A stretch of DNA of 64,000 bases from Nocardia terpenica. Lineage in GTDB: Bacteria > Actinomycetota > Actinomycetes > Mycobacteriales > Mycobacteriaceae. The notes below the pieces were generated by a model, which saw nothing but the letters and a program-made list of their open reading frames with translations, was not told where the DNA came from and searched no databases. This document shows positions 43,199-51,299 of the stretch, piece after piece. The stretch lies in the NCBI RefSeq assembly GCF_013186535.1, contig NZ_JABMCZ010000003.1, forward strand, positions 2,170,001 through 2,234,000, given 5' to 3'. The position numbers and the translations under genes were made by a program. Position 1 is the stretch's first letter. Every line of letters starts with the position of its first letter.

Positions 43199-43233
43199 TC
43201 CCGGCCAAAAGCATGCCGGGATCAGATCGGGTT
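43187..43233 (+). repeat. dispersed hairpin element with 19-base stem spanning a stop codon
   Basis: Arms AACCCGATCTGATCCCGGC and GCCGGGATCAGATCGGGTT, fully complementary, loop CAAAAGCAT. The core 9 bases are the family stem; the outer 10 bases repeat, in inverse, the last codons and stop of the glycosyltransferase gene. Confidence 0.92.
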
Positions 43234-43302
43234 CTGCGTGCCGGGATGTCGGGTTCCACGCTCCGGACGACGGGCATGTGCCGTCCTGCCATACTCTCCC
43301 CT

Positions 43303-43329
43303 GATTCCGGCATGCTCTTGGCCGGAATC
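43303..43329 (-). repeat. dispersed hairpin element, reverse orientation
   Basis: Stem GATTCCGGC/GCCGGAATC around ATGCTCTTG. Inverted relative to the copy at 43187-43233, about 70 bases away, repeating the paired arrangement seen at 3.2 and 13 kb. Confidence 0.9.
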
Positions 43330-43497
43330 TTCTCTGCCCGTACTCGTTTGACATGCGGAAACCCCGGGCAAACTGGGCGAACTAGGCACGTCCGGTGGGT
43401 GAACGTTGGGTGTGACCGGTGTCTCGTTCACCGGACTGGCATCGGCCGGACACTCGGTGGTAGCCCCGGGGCCGACTGGGGCTGGCTTCATCGGGGC

Positions 43498-44331
43498 ATG
43501 ACAACAACGGCAGTGTCATATTCCGGGGCGGGGTCGGCCCGCGCGGCGGGCTCGGGGGTCGCCGGGCCGCACTATTCCTTGGTCGTCTCCTCCGATACCG
43601 AGCATCGGCTCGTGGCGCAGCGGCTGAGATATCAGGTGTTCGGCTCCGAGCCGGGGTTCAATCTCCCCGAGAGCGCGGACGGCCTGGACGCCGACCACTT
43701 CGACGAGCACTGCGATCACCTGCTGGTGCGTGACGAGCTGACCCAGCAGTTCGTCGGCTGCTATCGCATGCTGCCGCCGGACAAGGTGGCCGCGGCGGGG
43801 GGCTACTACACCGCCACCGAATTCGACCTCACCGCCATGGATCCCGCGGGGCAGCGCATCGTCGAGATGGGCCGCGCCTGCGTGGTGCCCGATCACCGCA
43901 ACGGATCGGTGTTGACGCTGATGTGGGCGGGCATCCTGCACTACATCCAGCTCACCGGCTACGACTGGGTGATGGGCTGCGTCTCGGTGCCCATGCGGGA
44001 TGCTCCGGGCGACCCGGTCGGCGTGAACGTGCGCGGCGTGCGAGACCTGTTGCTGAGCAAGCACTCCGGCGATCCGGAGCGCCGGGTGCGCCCGCTGCGC
44101 CCGGTGGTGGTCGACGGCCGCACCCTCGACGAACTGGAACCCCCGGCGCGGCCGAAGCTGCCGCCGCTGCTGCGCGGCTACCTGCGCCTGGGCGCGGAGA
44201 TCTGCGGCGAGCCCGCGCACGATCCGGATTTCGGCGTGGCCGATTTCGTCGCGCTGCTGGGCCTGGACACCATCAACACCCGCTACCTGGAGCGCCTACA
44301 GAGCGCCGCGAACACCTTCGACGGACGGTAA
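43498..44331 (+). CDS. GNAT-type N-acyltransferase
   Basis: A 277-residue protein of the acyl-homoserine-lactone-synthase/OlsB-like GNAT group: RLRYQVFGSEPGF, DHLLVRDELTQQFVGCYRMLPP, IVEMGRACVVPDHRNGSVLTLMW. In mycobacteria the counterpart (Rv3027c) is likewise followed by a PlsC-type acyltransferase, suggesting that the two sequentially acylate an amino-containing lipid, as OlsB/OlsA do for ornithine lipids. That pathway is an inference. ATG with CGGGGC upstream; the next gene starts three bases after the stop. Confidence 0.85.
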   Translation: MTTTAVSYSGAGSARAAGSGVAGPHYSLVVSSDTEHRLVAQRLRYQVFGSEPGFNLPESADGLDADHFDEHCDHLLVRDELTQQFVGCYRMLPPDKVAAAGGYYTATEFDLTAMDPAGQRIVEMGRACVVPDHRNGSVLTLMWAGILHYIQLTGYDWVMGCVSVPMRDAPGDPVGVNVRGVRDLLLSKHSGDPERRVRPLRPVVVDGRTLDELEPPARPKLPPLLRGYLRLGAEICGEPAHDPDFGVADFVALLGLDTINTRYLERLQSAANTFDGR

Positions 44332-44334
44332 CCC

Positions 44335-45348
44335 ATGCCCGCCCTCCTGACGACCGGATCATCGGCCCTGTCCTGTCCCCCGGCCGCACCCGCACACGCC
44401 TGGATGCCCTCGAGCCCCTGCGGCCCCACCTGCGTCGACATCACTCCCTCGGCAGGCCCTGCCCGCGCCGCCACCCGCATCCTGACCGTCCTTACCGTCT
44501 TACTCGCCTTCCCCGCCATCAACCTCGTGACCCCACCCCCACTGCGCCCCCACCTCCACCGCCGCTACGCCCGAATCGTCCTGCGCGCCTGCGGCCTCCG
44601 CCTGCGCATCATCGACCGCCGCGGCGAATCGAACGGAAAAGCCCTGCCCGACAACGCCGTTCAAACTTCCGACGAGGCGAAGGCGCCGACGGGCGATGTC
44701 ACCGCGGCGCGGGCGGCCGGTGAGGGGCTGCTCGTGGTTGCGGGGCATGTGGGGTGGACGGATGTGCTTGCGCTGGCGGCGGTTTCGCCGATGGGGTTCG
44801 TGGCGCGGGGAGATCTCGTCGACTGGCCGGTTCTCGGTGGGCTGGCGCGGTTGATGCGGGTGATTCCCATCGAACGGGAGCGGTTGCGGCAGTTGCCCGG
44901 GGTGGTCGGTGCGGTTGCGGGGCGGCTGGCGGCGGGGGAGCGGGTCGGGGTGTTTCCCGAGGGCACCACCTGGTGCGGGCGCGCCCACGGTCGCCTGCGG
45001 CCCGCCCTGTTCCAGGCCGCGGTCGACGCCGGTGCGGCCGTGCAGCCGGTGCGGATTCGCTACCTGGACCGTCACGGCGAGCTGTCGACCGTGCCCGGCT
45101 TCGTCGGACTGGACACCTTCGTGGATTCGGCCAAGCGCGTGCTGCGGTCCAAGGGCGTGGTAGCCGAGGTCGTGCTGCTTCCCGTCGAGCCGCCCGGCAC
45201 GGACCGGCACGAGCTGGCCCGCCGCTGCGAACGGGCGCTGCGCGGCGCGGAGGTCGTCGACATCGATGCCCACGCCACCGCCGTCGGCACCGGCCCGACC
45301 CGCGAGATCGTCCCCGACCCCGCGAAGGATCCGGCCCCGGCCGCGTAA
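44335..45348 (+). CDS. 1-acyl-glycerol-3-phosphate acyltransferase-like (PlsC family)
   Basis: A 337-residue acyltransferase with a membrane helix near residues 50-66, the catalytic HX4D motif GHVGWTD (near residue 138) and the substrate motif FPEGTTW. It probably adds the second acyl chain in partnership with the GNAT protein before it. The first about 120 codons are extremely C-rich on the coding strand, then composition flips abruptly to G-rich, unlike neighbouring genes. Its 3' end marks the left border of the accessory island; in mycobacteria the next gene would be iscS. Confidence 0.87.
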   Translation: MPALLTTGSSALSCPPAAPAHAWMPSSPCGPTCVDITPSAGPARAATRILTVLTVLLAFPAINLVTPPPLRPHLHRRYARIVLRACGLRLRIIDRRGESNGKALPDNAVQTSDEAKAPTGDVTAARAAGEGLLVVAGHVGWTDVLALAAVSPMGFVARGDLVDWPVLGGLARLMRVIPIERERLRQLPGVVGAVAGRLAAGERVGVFPEGTTWCGRAHGRLRPALFQAAVDAGAAVQPVRIRYLDRHGELSTVPGFVGLDTFVDSAKRVLRSKGVVAEVVLLPVEPPGTDRHELARRCERALRGAEVVDIDAHATAVGTGPTREIVPDPAKDPAPAA

Positions 45349-45528
45349 ACCGCTCTACCCCATACGAAGTCGCAGGGCGGGGGACGTAACTTCCATCGTG
45401 GCCGACCGAACGGCAGCGCTCGACAACCCGCTGGGCTGGCTGCACGAGCAGTCCCGGTCGCGCCGCACTGTTTTCGCTTGTGGCGTAAACCAATTCCCTG
45501 CACGCGGTCACAGATTTACGGTGACCGC
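45349..45528. other. left island junction, possible gene stump
   Basis: About 180 bases between the acyltransferase and the hydrolase. A GTG at 45400 opens a short frame (VADRTAALDNPLGWLHEQSR) that stops after 44 codons and looks like the beginning of a truncated gene. TACGGT lies six bases before the hydrolase ATG. Confidence 0.3.
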
Positions 45529-46326
45529 ATGAACTCACCGATCACGGGGACGGCCGCTGGCGTGCCGTTCACCGCGCTGCCGCCGTCCGACGACGGCGTC
45601 GCCCCGCTGATTGTCACCTGGCACATGTTGGACGCGCCGAGGTCGGACGCCGCGTTCGCTGCCGCGTTGCCAATGAACGACCTGCCTGCGTGGCGGGTCC
45701 ACCTCGGCATGCCGATGTGCGGGGCGCGCATGGTCGACGGCAGCACGGACGCCATCGTGGAGTTATTCAGCAAGGACCCCTTGATGTCTTTTCTGTACCC
45801 GTTCGTCCGACAGGCGACCGAGGAGTTCCCAGCCGCGCTGGAGTCGATCCGCGCACAGTTGCCGGTCGACGACGGCCCGATCGGTGTACTCGGCGGCTCG
45901 CTGGGCGGAGCCGTCGCACTGCAGATCCTCACCGCCACCGAGATACCGATCTTCGCTGGCGCTATCGTGAACGCCGCCATCCGGATGCGGTCCGTCGTCG
46001 ATCTGTTTCCGGGCGACTACCCTTATGACGCCGAGTCCGAGACGATCGTCGACAACCTGGACTTCATCCCCGAAGCGGAGAACATCGCCAGTCGCGCACC
46101 ACTGCTGGTCGTCAGCGGCGAGCTGGACCACCAAGCGCTCCGCGCTGACGCGCTGCGCCTCGTGGACGCAATGGGAGAACGGTCCGAACTGCTGTCGATC
46201 CCCGGATTGGCGCATCCGCTCGCCGACGAGCCCGGCATCGAGCCCGCACCGCAGCTGCCCCCGGCCCGCGCGGTGGACTCCGGCCTGACCGCGTGGTTCC
46301 GACGCCACATCGCGGAGGCGGGCTAG
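45529..46326 (+). CDS. alpha/beta hydrolase
   Basis: A 265-residue alpha/beta hydrolase. The nucleophile elbow GVLGGSLGGAVAL (Ser near 124), an acid region LLVVSGELDH and the C-terminal His in GLAHPLADEPG form a plausible catalytic triad. The sequence fits small esterases/peptidases of actinobacteria; the substrate is unknown. There is no ribosome site, but TACGGT lies six bases upstream of the ATG, so a leaderless mRNA is likely. First intact gene of the accessory island; the stop abuts a truncated acetyltransferase remnant on the other strand. Confidence 0.82.
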   Translation: MNSPITGTAAGVPFTALPPSDDGVAPLIVTWHMLDAPRSDAAFAAALPMNDLPAWRVHLGMPMCGARMVDGSTDAIVELFSKDPLMSFLYPFVRQATEEFPAALESIRAQLPVDDGPIGVLGGSLGGAVALQILTATEIPIFAGAIVNAAIRMRSVVDLFPGDYPYDAESETIVDNLDFIPEAENIASRAPLLVVSGELDHQALRADALRLVDAMGERSELLSIPGLAHPLADEPGIEPAPQLPPARAVDSGLTAWFRRHIAEAG

Positions 46327-46501
46327 GCGATACCGCCGAGCAGGCCGTTCCGAGCGCCTCGTCGGTGTCGTTGTCCGCCACGCAGAAGGAGTAACCGACG
46401 CCAGTGTCGAGACGACTGATCTGCCGCTCGATGTATGCGAGGGCATCCTCGCAGCCGGGCCGCCAGACCCACACCACCCCGCAGGAACCCCGGCGAGACA
46501 T
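46327..46501 (-). pseudogene. remnant of a GNAT acetyltransferase
   Basis: About 58 codons (segment EDALAYIERQISRLDTGVGY, then FCVADNDTDEALG) look like the N-terminal third of a RimJ-type GNAT acetyltransferase. The frame loses similarity exactly where the hydrolase gene ends, so the rest has been deleted. No good start. A sign of gene decay in the island. Confidence 0.5.
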
Positions 46502-47078
46502 CAATAAGCCGGTCCACTCACGCGGCACCTGCGAACCCGGCGCGTGCATAGATCACCTTCCCGGTCCGTCAACGCATGTTCCGGACTCGACAGCAGCTTC
46601 CCGGAGGTGTCTTCGTCGCGACACCCCTTCCGGATGGGACCGATCCCGGCCTCGGAACGAGAGCAGACCAGACGCTGCGAGATCACCAAGCCGGGGATCA
46701 TCATGCCCAAACGCACACCCGTCAGACGCACTCAATTCGGCTCCGGATGTTCTGCGGCGCAGAGCATCCCACCCAGCTGAACGCCCGCGCAGCGGCATGA
46801 GCGGAAACTTTGCCAACTGAAGCTAGCTGCGGGATCGAGGTCTCGAACCAACCGATCGTTCTCCACGAACTCTGGAACCGTCCCGAGTTCGGGGCACTTT
46901 GGTCTACTTCCGCCGAACCATGCAGGGTGAAACACGATTCGAACACCAGCACCACCGAATGTCAGGCAGAGCCAGCGATTTACAGTTCCGGCCCGCTGAT
47001 CTACTGTCATGTCGGTTCAGCGGCCTTGGCATGTCAAAGGATGCCTCGAACCGCATGATCGGAGGAGATGAGGCTGGG
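46502..47078. other. non-coding or decayed stretch of the island
   Basis: About 580 bases in which I see no credible gene in any frame; the open frames are short, mutually overlapping and without codon bias. GGAGGAG at 47061-47067 belongs to the following cyclase-family gene. Confidence 0.4.
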
Positions 47079-48035
47079 ATGACGGCAGGTCGACCGATGC
47101 CCACACAGGACGACGTTCTCGGGTACTTCAACACGCTGTCGAACTGGGGACGGTGGGGCGACGACGACGAACTCGGCACTCTGAACCACATCACCGATGA
47201 GGTCCGGCTGGCGGCGGCGCGGGCCGTGCGCCACGGCAGGAGCGTGTCCTGTGGGTGGGAGGTTGCCGTGCCGGAGGAGATGGAGCGGTCGACGACGACG
47301 TGCCCGTGCTACGCCGATATGCCGGGAGTCGAGAACATGCCGCTGCCGGGATTCCGCAACGACAGGCACTGGGGCTATTCGAACGAGCGGCTCGGAATCC
47401 TGTTCCACGGCAACACCATCACCCACGTCGACTCGCCGTGCCACATCTTCTGGGACGGCACGATGTACAACGGGCGGCCGCACTCATTGGTCGACGCCGC
47501 GACTGGATCGGCGTGGGCGGCCGTCACGGCGGCGGCGAACGGGATCATCACGCGTGGTGTCCTGCTGGACGTTGCGAAGGTCCGCGAGGTGTCGTGGTTG
47601 GAACCGGGGCAGGGTGTGTATCCCGACGATCTCGAGGAGGCCGAGCGTCGCCAAGGGGTGCGGGTGCGATCCGGCGATGCGGTACTCCTGCGGACCGGCT
47701 ATGGTCGCGTCCGGCACGAAGCAGGTGTGACCAGCGGTTTCACGCAGGCCGGCTGGCACGCGTCCTGCCTGCCGTGGCTGCACGAGCGGGAGGTCGCGCT
47801 GATCGGCGCCGACACCCCTCAAGATGTTCAGCCGTCGGGGTACGAGGACATGGCGATGCCGGTTCATACCGTGGGCCTCGTCGCGATGGGTCTGTGGCTG
47901 CTCGACAACTGCGACCTGGAGGTGTGCGCGACCACGGCTGCCGAGCTCGACCAGTGGGACTTCCACATCGCAGTCGCGCCGGTCCGCTTCGCCGGGACGT
48001 CCGGCAGCCCGGTCAACCCAATCGCCACATTCTGA
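47079..48035 (+). CDS. cyclase family protein (kynurenine formamidase fold)
   Basis: A 318-residue metal-dependent hydrolase of the cyclase superfamily (PF04199 type). The metal-binding signature appears as HGNTITHVDSPCHIFWDG, with further conserved GVLLDVAKV, GDAVLLRTGYG and LIGADTPQDVQPSG. Members hydrolyse amides or lactones, for instance N-formylkynurenine or isatin. GGAGGAG precedes the ATG at slightly long spacing; an ATG eight codons earlier is an alternative. No tryptophan-degradation genes are nearby, so the substrate is open. Confidence 0.82.
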   Translation: MTAGRPMPTQDDVLGYFNTLSNWGRWGDDDELGTLNHITDEVRLAAARAVRHGRSVSCGWEVAVPEEMERSTTTCPCYADMPGVENMPLPGFRNDRHWGYSNERLGILFHGNTITHVDSPCHIFWDGTMYNGRPHSLVDAATGSAWAAVTAAANGIITRGVLLDVAKVREVSWLEPGQGVYPDDLEEAERRQGVRVRSGDAVLLRTGYGRVRHEAGVTSGFTQAGWHASCLPWLHEREVALIGADTPQDVQPSGYEDMAMPVHTVGLVAMGLWLLDNCDLEVCATTAAELDQWDFHIAVAPVRFAGTSGSPVNPIATF

Positions 48036-48124
48036 CCGACGGCATCGATGCGGCCGAGGTGATCGGCGACTCCTTCGGACCCGATAACTCCAAGCAACAC
48101 AGCGATACACTGCGGCTGCCCGAG

Positions 48125-48147
48125 ATGATCTGTGCCCGTTGATCTTC
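48125..48147 (+). repeat. 23-base direct repeat, left copy
   Basis: Begins ATGATCTGTGCCC and ends GTTGATCTTC; 21 of 23 bases recur at 51556-51578. The two copies bracket the lectin/Cys-rich/MauE gene group. May be a recombination scar or attachment-like duplication. Confidence 0.6.
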
Positions 48148-48290
48148 GAGACTGCCGCGTGGGCCGCTTCGGACTGCCCGCCCAGCGGCATTATGGTGCG
48201 TTCGTCGCAGGTGAACTACGACAGGTTTCACGTCCGTCGCTCCCGCCGGTTCACTCGGCGCAGTGGAGGGGAGCACCTGGTCGCTGGGTC

Positions 48291-49655
48291 TCAATGGGCT
48301 GACGGTGTCACCTCGGCACTGCCACGGGCGTACCCGGCCAGTTCGAGTACGGCGGCCGCGCCCGCTGCGACCTCGGAAGCGATTTTGCCCGACGAATCCA
48401 CGAGGATCGCCATCGGCGTGCCGGAGATTCCGAAACCTGTTCCGACGGTATTGGTGTCATCGAGAAGTATCGGTGCGCGAAGCCCCATCGCCCGGTTCTC
48501 GGTGTCGTCACCCGTTGAGATCACCAGGAGCGTCGGCTCGTCCAATGCGGCGTCGCGTTCCCGAAGCGCTGGAAGCATGTCCGCGCAGAAACCACAGCCG
48601 GGATCCCAGAACAGCAGCAGCGTCGCCCGGCCGCGGAACTCCGCGAGGCTCGTCGGGCGGCCGCTCAGGTCCGGCAGGGTGAAGTCCGGAGCGGTTTCGC
48701 CGACCGGCACGATCGGCGTGGGCGACAACGGGATCGCCGAGTCGGCTGCCAGTTTCGCGATCTCCTCGCCACCGCACACGGGGGCCGACATGGTCAGGTC
48801 GGGCCGCACGACGACCGCGCACGGCGTGCCATGAACCCCGAATGCGTCGGATACCTCGTGCTCGCGCTGTACCAGCACCGGTTGCCCGTCGGCTTCTGGT
48901 GCGCCGGAACTGATCACGGTGATGGTCAACCTGTCCAGGTACTCCCGTCGCCAGCGGGTGATGTCGGGTTCGAGCGCCGCGCACGAGCCACATGCCGGAT
49001 CGGAGAAGATGAGCAGCACCGGTTGGCCGCGGGCGAGTAGATCGTCGAGTGTCACCGTCGCGCCGGTGAGGTCGGGAAGCGCGAAGGCGGGGGCCATCCG
49101 GGGCGATTCGGTTGCGGGCTTCAGCGTGTCCCGCAGCTGCATCAGGAGGCGGCAGCCGAACGCCAGCAGGGCTACCGCGACGGCTGTGAGGCCGAGCTGG
49201 ACGATGTCCACTGCGGTCTCGGATGCCAGCCAGCCGGTGAGGTCGCCGCCCGCATCATGCTGTCCGACAAGGACGATGGTTGCGGCCATCCCGGTGAGCA
49301 GCAGGTTACGTACGATCGTGGTCGGCCCGATGGGTTCGGTGGAGGCATGGCCGAAGCAGTGGCAGCTCGGCGTGTGCCCGCGCGCCACGTGGTAGCCGAC
49401 CGCTGTGGTGAAAGCCAGCAGCAGAGCCACCGCGGCGAGCGCCCCGAACCATGCCGAGGCGGCGGGTATCAGTAGCCCGGCGGTGACGAGCTCGAGCACG
49501 GGCAGGAGCAGAGCGAACGGCCGGGCCAGCGGTGCGGGAACTCCGAAGTCCAGCATCGCCCGGCGCGATCGCATCCGGTCGGCCAGCTTGGCCAACCCGG
49601 ACCAGATGAGTATCACCACGAGCAGGATTCGGATGATGAGCAGGATGACGCTCAC
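48291..49655 (-). CDS. MauE-type membrane protein fused to two thioredoxin-like domains
   Basis: A 454-residue fusion. Residues 1-150 form a MauE/DoxX-like four-helix membrane domain (ILLIIRILLVVILIWSGLAK, TPSCHCFGHAS). Then come two TlpA/MauD-like thioredoxin domains in tandem: ALPDLTGATVTLDDLLARGQ with active site DPACGSC near 265, and PDFTLPDLSGRPTSL with DPGCGFC near 400. MauE and MauD are the factors needed to make the disulfides of methylamine dehydrogenase; here both are in one polypeptide, placed 25 bases after a gene for a 49-cysteine lipoprotein. I infer a dedicated disulfide-forming system. GTG with GAGG eight bases upstream. Confidence 0.85.
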   Translation of the reverse strand: MSVILLIIRILLVVILIWSGLAKLADRMRSRRAMLDFGVPAPLARPFALLLPVLELVTAGLLIPAASAWFGALAAVALLLAFTTAVGYHVARGHTPSCHCFGHASTEPIGPTTIVRNLLLTGMAATIVLVGQHDAGGDLTGWLASETAVDIVQLGLTAVAVALLAFGCRLLMQLRDTLKPATESPRMAPAFALPDLTGATVTLDDLLARGQPVLLIFSDPACGSCAALEPDITRWRREYLDRLTITVISSGAPEADGQPVLVQREHEVSDAFGVHGTPCAVVVRPDLTMSAPVCGGEEIAKLAADSAIPLSPTPIVPVGETAPDFTLPDLSGRPTSLAEFRGRATLLLFWDPGCGFCADMLPALRERDAALDEPTLLVISTGDDTENRAMGLRAPILLDDTNTVGTGFGISGTPMAILVDSSGKIASEVAAGAAAVLELAGYARGSAEVTPSAH

Positions 49656-49680
49656 GAACACAACCTCACTTGTTCGGTAG

Positions 49681-50415
49681 TCACGACCGCACACATATTC
49701 CGTTGCGGCAGATCGGGAAGTTCGGGTCGGTGCACGCTCCGGCGCCGCACAGGGGGCCACACCGGCCGTTCTGGCCGCAACCCATCCCGGGCGCGCAGCA
49801 CTTGCCGTGGCAACATGTTTCCCCGGCCGGACAGCAACCCCCGCCTTGGCAGCAGGTCGAACCGGATTGACAGCATCCGCCGTTGCAGCAGATCGCACCG
49901 GGTAGACAGCATTTGCCGCCGCAGCACACCTCGTCCGGCGAACAGCATGCCTGGCCGCAACACCGGGTGCCCGGATCGCAGCACCCACCGGCGCAGCACG
50001 TCTGATCCGACCCGCAGCAGTAGTCTCCGCAGCACCGGCTGCCGACAGCACAGCAGTAATCTCCGCAGCAGACCTTTCCCGCCTGACAACACCCGTCGCC
50101 GCAGGTGGTGCCGCACGTCCTGCCGCAGCAGGTGGAACCTGCGTAGCAGCAGTAGTCACCGCAGTCGTGCGGATACGTTCCGGGACAGCGGTACTGGGTG
50201 TACGGGCTGTTCGGATCGGGCTGCGGCACCGCCTCCTTCGCGGTGTTCACCAGCGCGTCCGTGGCGATATCCTCGGCGACCTTGCCGGCCCCGTGGCCGA
50301 TGGCCTTCAGCCACTTGCCGCTGCGCGCCCTCCTGCCGGGGGAACTCGGCTTGCATCCGGTGAGCAGGAACAGGGCTCCTCCGGCGAAGGCGCCGAGGAC
50401 CTGACGCCGTCTCAT
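49681..50415 (-). CDS. cysteine-rich lipoprotein with CC repeats
   Basis: A 244-residue protein. The N-terminus has MRRRQVLGAFAGGALFLLTGC, a Tat-like signal with lipobox Cys (residue 21). After a charged linker to about 78, some 150 residues hold 48 cysteines, 19 of them in adjacent CC pairs within repeats of the type CCxxGxxCCGxxCC (for example CCAVGSRCCGDYCC). It ends FPICRNGICVRS. Such a domain must be a tightly disulfide-bonded rod or a metal-binding protein on the cell surface. It sits between the lectin-like gene (7 bases) and the MauE-thioredoxin gene (25 bases), so all three form one operon. Similar CC-repeat domains occur in granulin-like and bacterial cell-surface proteins; exact family unknown. 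Confidence 0.82.
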   Translation of the reverse strand: MRRRQVLGAFAGGALFLLTGCKPSSPGRRARSGKWLKAIGHGAGKVAEDIATDALVNTAKEAVPQPDPNSPYTQYRCPGTYPHDCGDYCCYAGSTCCGRTCGTTCGDGCCQAGKVCCGDYCCAVGSRCCGDYCCGSDQTCCAGGCCDPGTRCCGQACCSPDEVCCGGKCCLPGAICCNGGCCQSGSTCCQGGGCCPAGETCCHGKCCAPGMGCGQNGRCGPLCGAGACTDPNFPICRNGICVRS

Positions 50416-50422
50416 GACGCAC

Positions 50423-50915
50423 TCACCGGAACTGGTGCAGCACGAGTGTCCAGCTCCCGCTGTTGTCAACGCTGTTGTCGTCGTTCATCATCAACCACAG
50501 GAACGTGGATGCGTTCCCTCGGTATTGGAAGCATGCCCCGGGGCCGAGGTAGCCGCCCTGTCCGTTGGCGTCGTACTTTGCCGACAAGGGAGTATTTCGG
50601 CACACCGGGCACCGGGTAGTACCGGTTGTCGGCCAGGTTGCCCCAGCCGGCACCGGCTGTGCCGTACGACGGATCCCACGGCCATTCGCCGATCTTCACC
50701 TGCCCGCTGATCCAGTCCACGCGGAACACGTCGTTCGGCCGGACATCAGCGAGTACCGAGCCGGTGAAGACCGAGTTCCCCGCCACCGTGATCGGACCTA
50801 CGCTCGCGCCTGGCACACCGGCCTGACAGTCGCGGAGCGGTTCCGCGGCGGCGGGTTGCGCGACGCAGATGACCGTCATGGCCGTCAATGCCACGACCGC
50901 AAGCAGTTTCATCAT
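50423..50915 (-). pseudogene. secreted PA-IL/LecA-like lectin, +1 frameshift
   Basis: Two frames join to a protein of about 163 residues: signal peptide (MMKLLAVVALTAMTVICVAQPAAA), a beta-sandwich with AGNSVFTGSVLADVRPNDVF, and the sugar/calcium-site-like end FLWLMMNDDNSVDNSGSWTL, resembling LecA (PA-IL) type lectins (NDD...DNSG). One extra base in the TTT run at 50577-50579 breaks it: the frame shifts between SLVGK and YDANGQGGYLGPG. GAGGAG precedes the first ATG. The stop is seven bases before the Cys-rich lipoprotein start. Could be a sequencing error or real decay, like the neighbouring remnant. Confidence 0.7.
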
Positions 50916-50926
50916 GACTCGTCTCC

Positions 50927-51299
50927 TCAGAAGTGCCGGAGCCGGAGGTAGGGCTGGTTCACGCAGGCAGGTGCCTTGCGGCCAGATCGAGGCACAGCCG
51001 AGAGTCGGCATGCTGGACCTGCCACATCGGGCGCGCCCCGCCGTCGCACGGGTGCTGCTGCAGTTACGCGCCGTGCGGGTTGTTGAGATCGGGCATGGTC
51101 CAGCACAAGTCGCTGCCCTGGTTGCGGAGCCACGTGGTCGTGACACCGAAGCGGTCGGTGCGCCGAGTTGCTCCATCCACCACAGCTGGGCATAGCCACG
51201 GTTGCACGGTTGCTGCGGCACCGGCACGCCGGGATCACTCGAGCCACCAGTGCCGACATGGCATGAGCGAGAATCGTTGTACGCATCGAGCTTCTTCAT
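50927..51299 (-). pseudogene. decayed ricin-type beta-trefoil lectin
   Basis: Pieces of a ricin-B-like domain are scattered over three frames: QQPCNRGYAQLWWMEQLG, then TTWLRNQGSDLCWTMPDLNN, an in-frame TAA where a Gln is expected, then LQQHPCDGG...MWQVQHADSRLCLDL, and a final VNQPYLRLRHF. The QxW/LCLDL pattern and cysteines fit a trefoil lectin. At least two frameshifts and one nonsense change make it a pseudogene. It lies directly upstream of the LecA-like gene in the same direction. Confidence 0.55.

Noticed and set aside
46502..47078. Several short frames as genes
   Set aside because: All overlap each other, lack ribosome sites and codon bias, and show no recognisable family.
49652..50116. 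Minus-strand frame overlapping the Cys-rich lipoprotein in another phase
   Set aside because: Leu/Arg repeats simply mirror the CC-repeat codons; the Cys-rich frame has signal peptide, lipobox and operon spacing.
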